The notes under the pieces: generated by a model
The model's database searches: none
Seen by the model: only the letters and a program-made list of their open reading frames with translations
What the model was told of the DNA's origin: nothing
Shown here: in pieces, positions 10,961-11,800 of the stretch
Layout of the letters: every line of letters starts with the position of its first letter
Numbering within the stretch: the stretch's first letter is position 1
Origin: Baffinella frigidus
Lineage: Eukaryota > Cryptophyceae > Cryptomonadales > Baffinellaceae
Length of the DNA stretch: 11,800 nt
Assembly (NCBI GenBank): GCA_026770585.1
Contig: MU646693.1
Location: 215,194-226,993, forward strand
Direction of reading: 5' to 3'
Program-made: the position numbers and the translations under genes

Positions 10961-11089
10961 GTTGCTCCTCCCCATCCCTCCCTCAGGATCTAGCGCTTCG
11001 GCTCACCTGCTGCGCTCATCACTGGAGACATGAAAGCTTTAATGAACATAATGCGGCAGCCCCGACACACCTATGCCGGATGGGCGGAT
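10961..11089. other. Unassigned flank
   Basis: A pyrimidine-rich stretch CCATCCCTCCCTCAG at 10972-10986 resembles a splice acceptor, but no coding frame follows that I can support. Confidence 0.35.
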
Positions 11090-11211
11090 TACAGGGATAC
11101 CTCGCTCATACGAAAGCGCCGCTTCCTAGGACTCTACAATAGGCCTATGCCTAGGGCCCTATGCTGGTCCTAGGGAGGGGGCCGCTCTCTTATGCGCGAG
11201 GTACCCCTGTA
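11090..11211. repeat. 122-bp inverted repeat
   Basis: TACAGGGATACCTCGCTCAT pairs with GCGCGAGGTACCCCTGTA, with further pairing through to TCCTAGG. Its core CCTATGCCTAGGGCCC matches, in reverse, the core of element B copy 4 (8782-8798). Confidence 0.65.
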
Positions 11212-11460
11212 CATGTATCAGCCACCTGGATGCCTACCCGTTCCGGCTACCTATCCCTTAAGCGGCGAGTAGGCTCATACGCCCTACCGTAGGGCCCTAG
11301 GACCTGCCTAGCACCTCTTGACGGTCACCTCTTGGCGGTCAATTTTGACCGCCTCGCCACTGGAGGGAGAGTGGACTGTACTTCCTCTCTCTTCGCCACT
11401 TGAGGGATAGTGGCCTGTACTTCCTCTCTCTTTCTCTTCCTCCCCCCTCCAGGGCAAGAC
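11212..11460. repeat. 39-bp tandem duplication and acceptor-like tract
   Basis: A hairpin GGCGGTC/GACCGCC lies at 11334-11353. CGCCACTGGAGGGAGAGTGG (11355) starts a 39-bp unit that repeats at 11394. A long pyrimidine run ending CCCCCCTCCAG (11450-11456) would be a strong acceptor. The frame after it is short and I make no gene call. Confidence 0.6.
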
Positions 11461-11470
11461 GCAGCAGCGT

Positions 11471-11522
11471 ATCAAGTCAGCGTGGATCTAAGGTCCACAT
11501 TTAGGTTCCACACTGACTTGAT
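11471..11522. repeat. Hairpin with 21-bp arms
   Basis: ATCAAGTCAGCGTGGATCTA pairs with its complement at 11501-11522 with three or so mismatches and a nine-base loop. Confidence 0.65.
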
Positions 11523-11549
11523 TGTTCAAGGTCCGCCACCCACCGCTTC

Positions 11550-11640
11550 CTTTTAGGTCCTTGAAGTTCTTCGAGCTGCCAACGTAGTCGGACACCGGAA
11601 CTGGTTCTGTCGAAAGGCCATGCTTCTCCTGCGGGCCTTA
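11550..11640 (+). repeat. Copy of an intron 2 segment
   Basis: TTTTAGGTCCTTGAAGTTCT and the following 60 bases resemble 7168-7240, the sequence leading to the E3 region. Another diverged copy of the RING locus may begin here, but the window soon turns into a microsatellite. Confidence 0.5.
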
Positions 11641-11654
11641 AACGGGTCATACGT

Positions 11655-11800
11655 ATAAAATACATATATACTCTATCTATCTATCTATATCTATTCTATC
11701 TATCTATCTATCTATCTATCTATATATATATATATATATATATATATTCTATCTATCTATCTATCTATCTATCTATATATATATATATATATATATATAT
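11655..11800. repeat. CTAT / AT compound microsatellite
   Basis: Alternating (CTAT)n and (AT)n runs reach the end of the window, including two nearly equal blocks each made of CTAT units followed by AT units. Confidence 0.95.

Overview
The window looks like nuclear DNA of a eukaryote. It carries spliceosomal GT-AG introns, TTTAGGG-type telomeric heptamers, long microsatellites and many short palindromic mobile elements. There are no bacterial-style operons, rRNA or tRNA genes. Arabidopsis-type telomere repeats occur in plants, green and other algae, dinoflagellates, chromerids and some apicomplexans. A repeat-rich protist alga or alveolate is my guess, at low confidence.

The one recognisable gene is on the + strand and is invisible to simple ORF finding, because it is cut into short exons. 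Five exons (E1 3534-3659, E2 6391-6455, E3 7363-7444, E4 8586-8647, E5 9958-10009) join with matching phases into the last 128 codons of a RING-H2 E3 ubiquitin ligase. It has an SYEDLLALE motif like that near RING domains of the plant BIG BROTHER type, then a canonical C-x2-C-x14-C-x-H-x2-H-x2-C-x10-C-x2-C RING, and a TGA stop at 10007. The 5' end of the gene was not found.

The striking point is what surrounds each exon. Nearly every exon, or its splice border, occurs two to five times in tandem as broken copies. Between neighbouring copies lies a hairpin-forming, MITE-like element. Extra E4 copies have each lost a different zinc-binding histidine, and an extra E3 copy has a stop codon. The likely process is insertion of hairpin elements into this gene followed by unequal recombination between them.

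Layout: 1-2400 holds simple repeats, telomere-like heptamer arrays and dispersed or inverted repeats. 2400-4030 holds repeated E1 copies with elements B, C and a TA-flanked MITE. 4030-6390 is the expanded first intron with several dispersed repeats and repeated E2 acceptors. 6390-10009 holds E2 to E5 with elements B, D, G, H and J. 10010-11800 is 3' flank with heptamer arrays, one containing a true CCCTAAA tract embedded in a MITE end, and a terminal CTAT/AT microsatellite.

Element families recognised from the sequence alone are: a 68-bp palindromic module (five copies); B, 159 bp with CACACAGCGG ends (three full copies, one truncated, one inverted with a telomeric insert); C, with CCACACGAGG ends; D, with CCACTCGAG ends (three copies plus a half copy); F, with ACTTAGCAGC ends (two copies in opposite orientation, one with a visible empty site); and several singletons. 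No transposase gene is present, so all would be non-autonomous.
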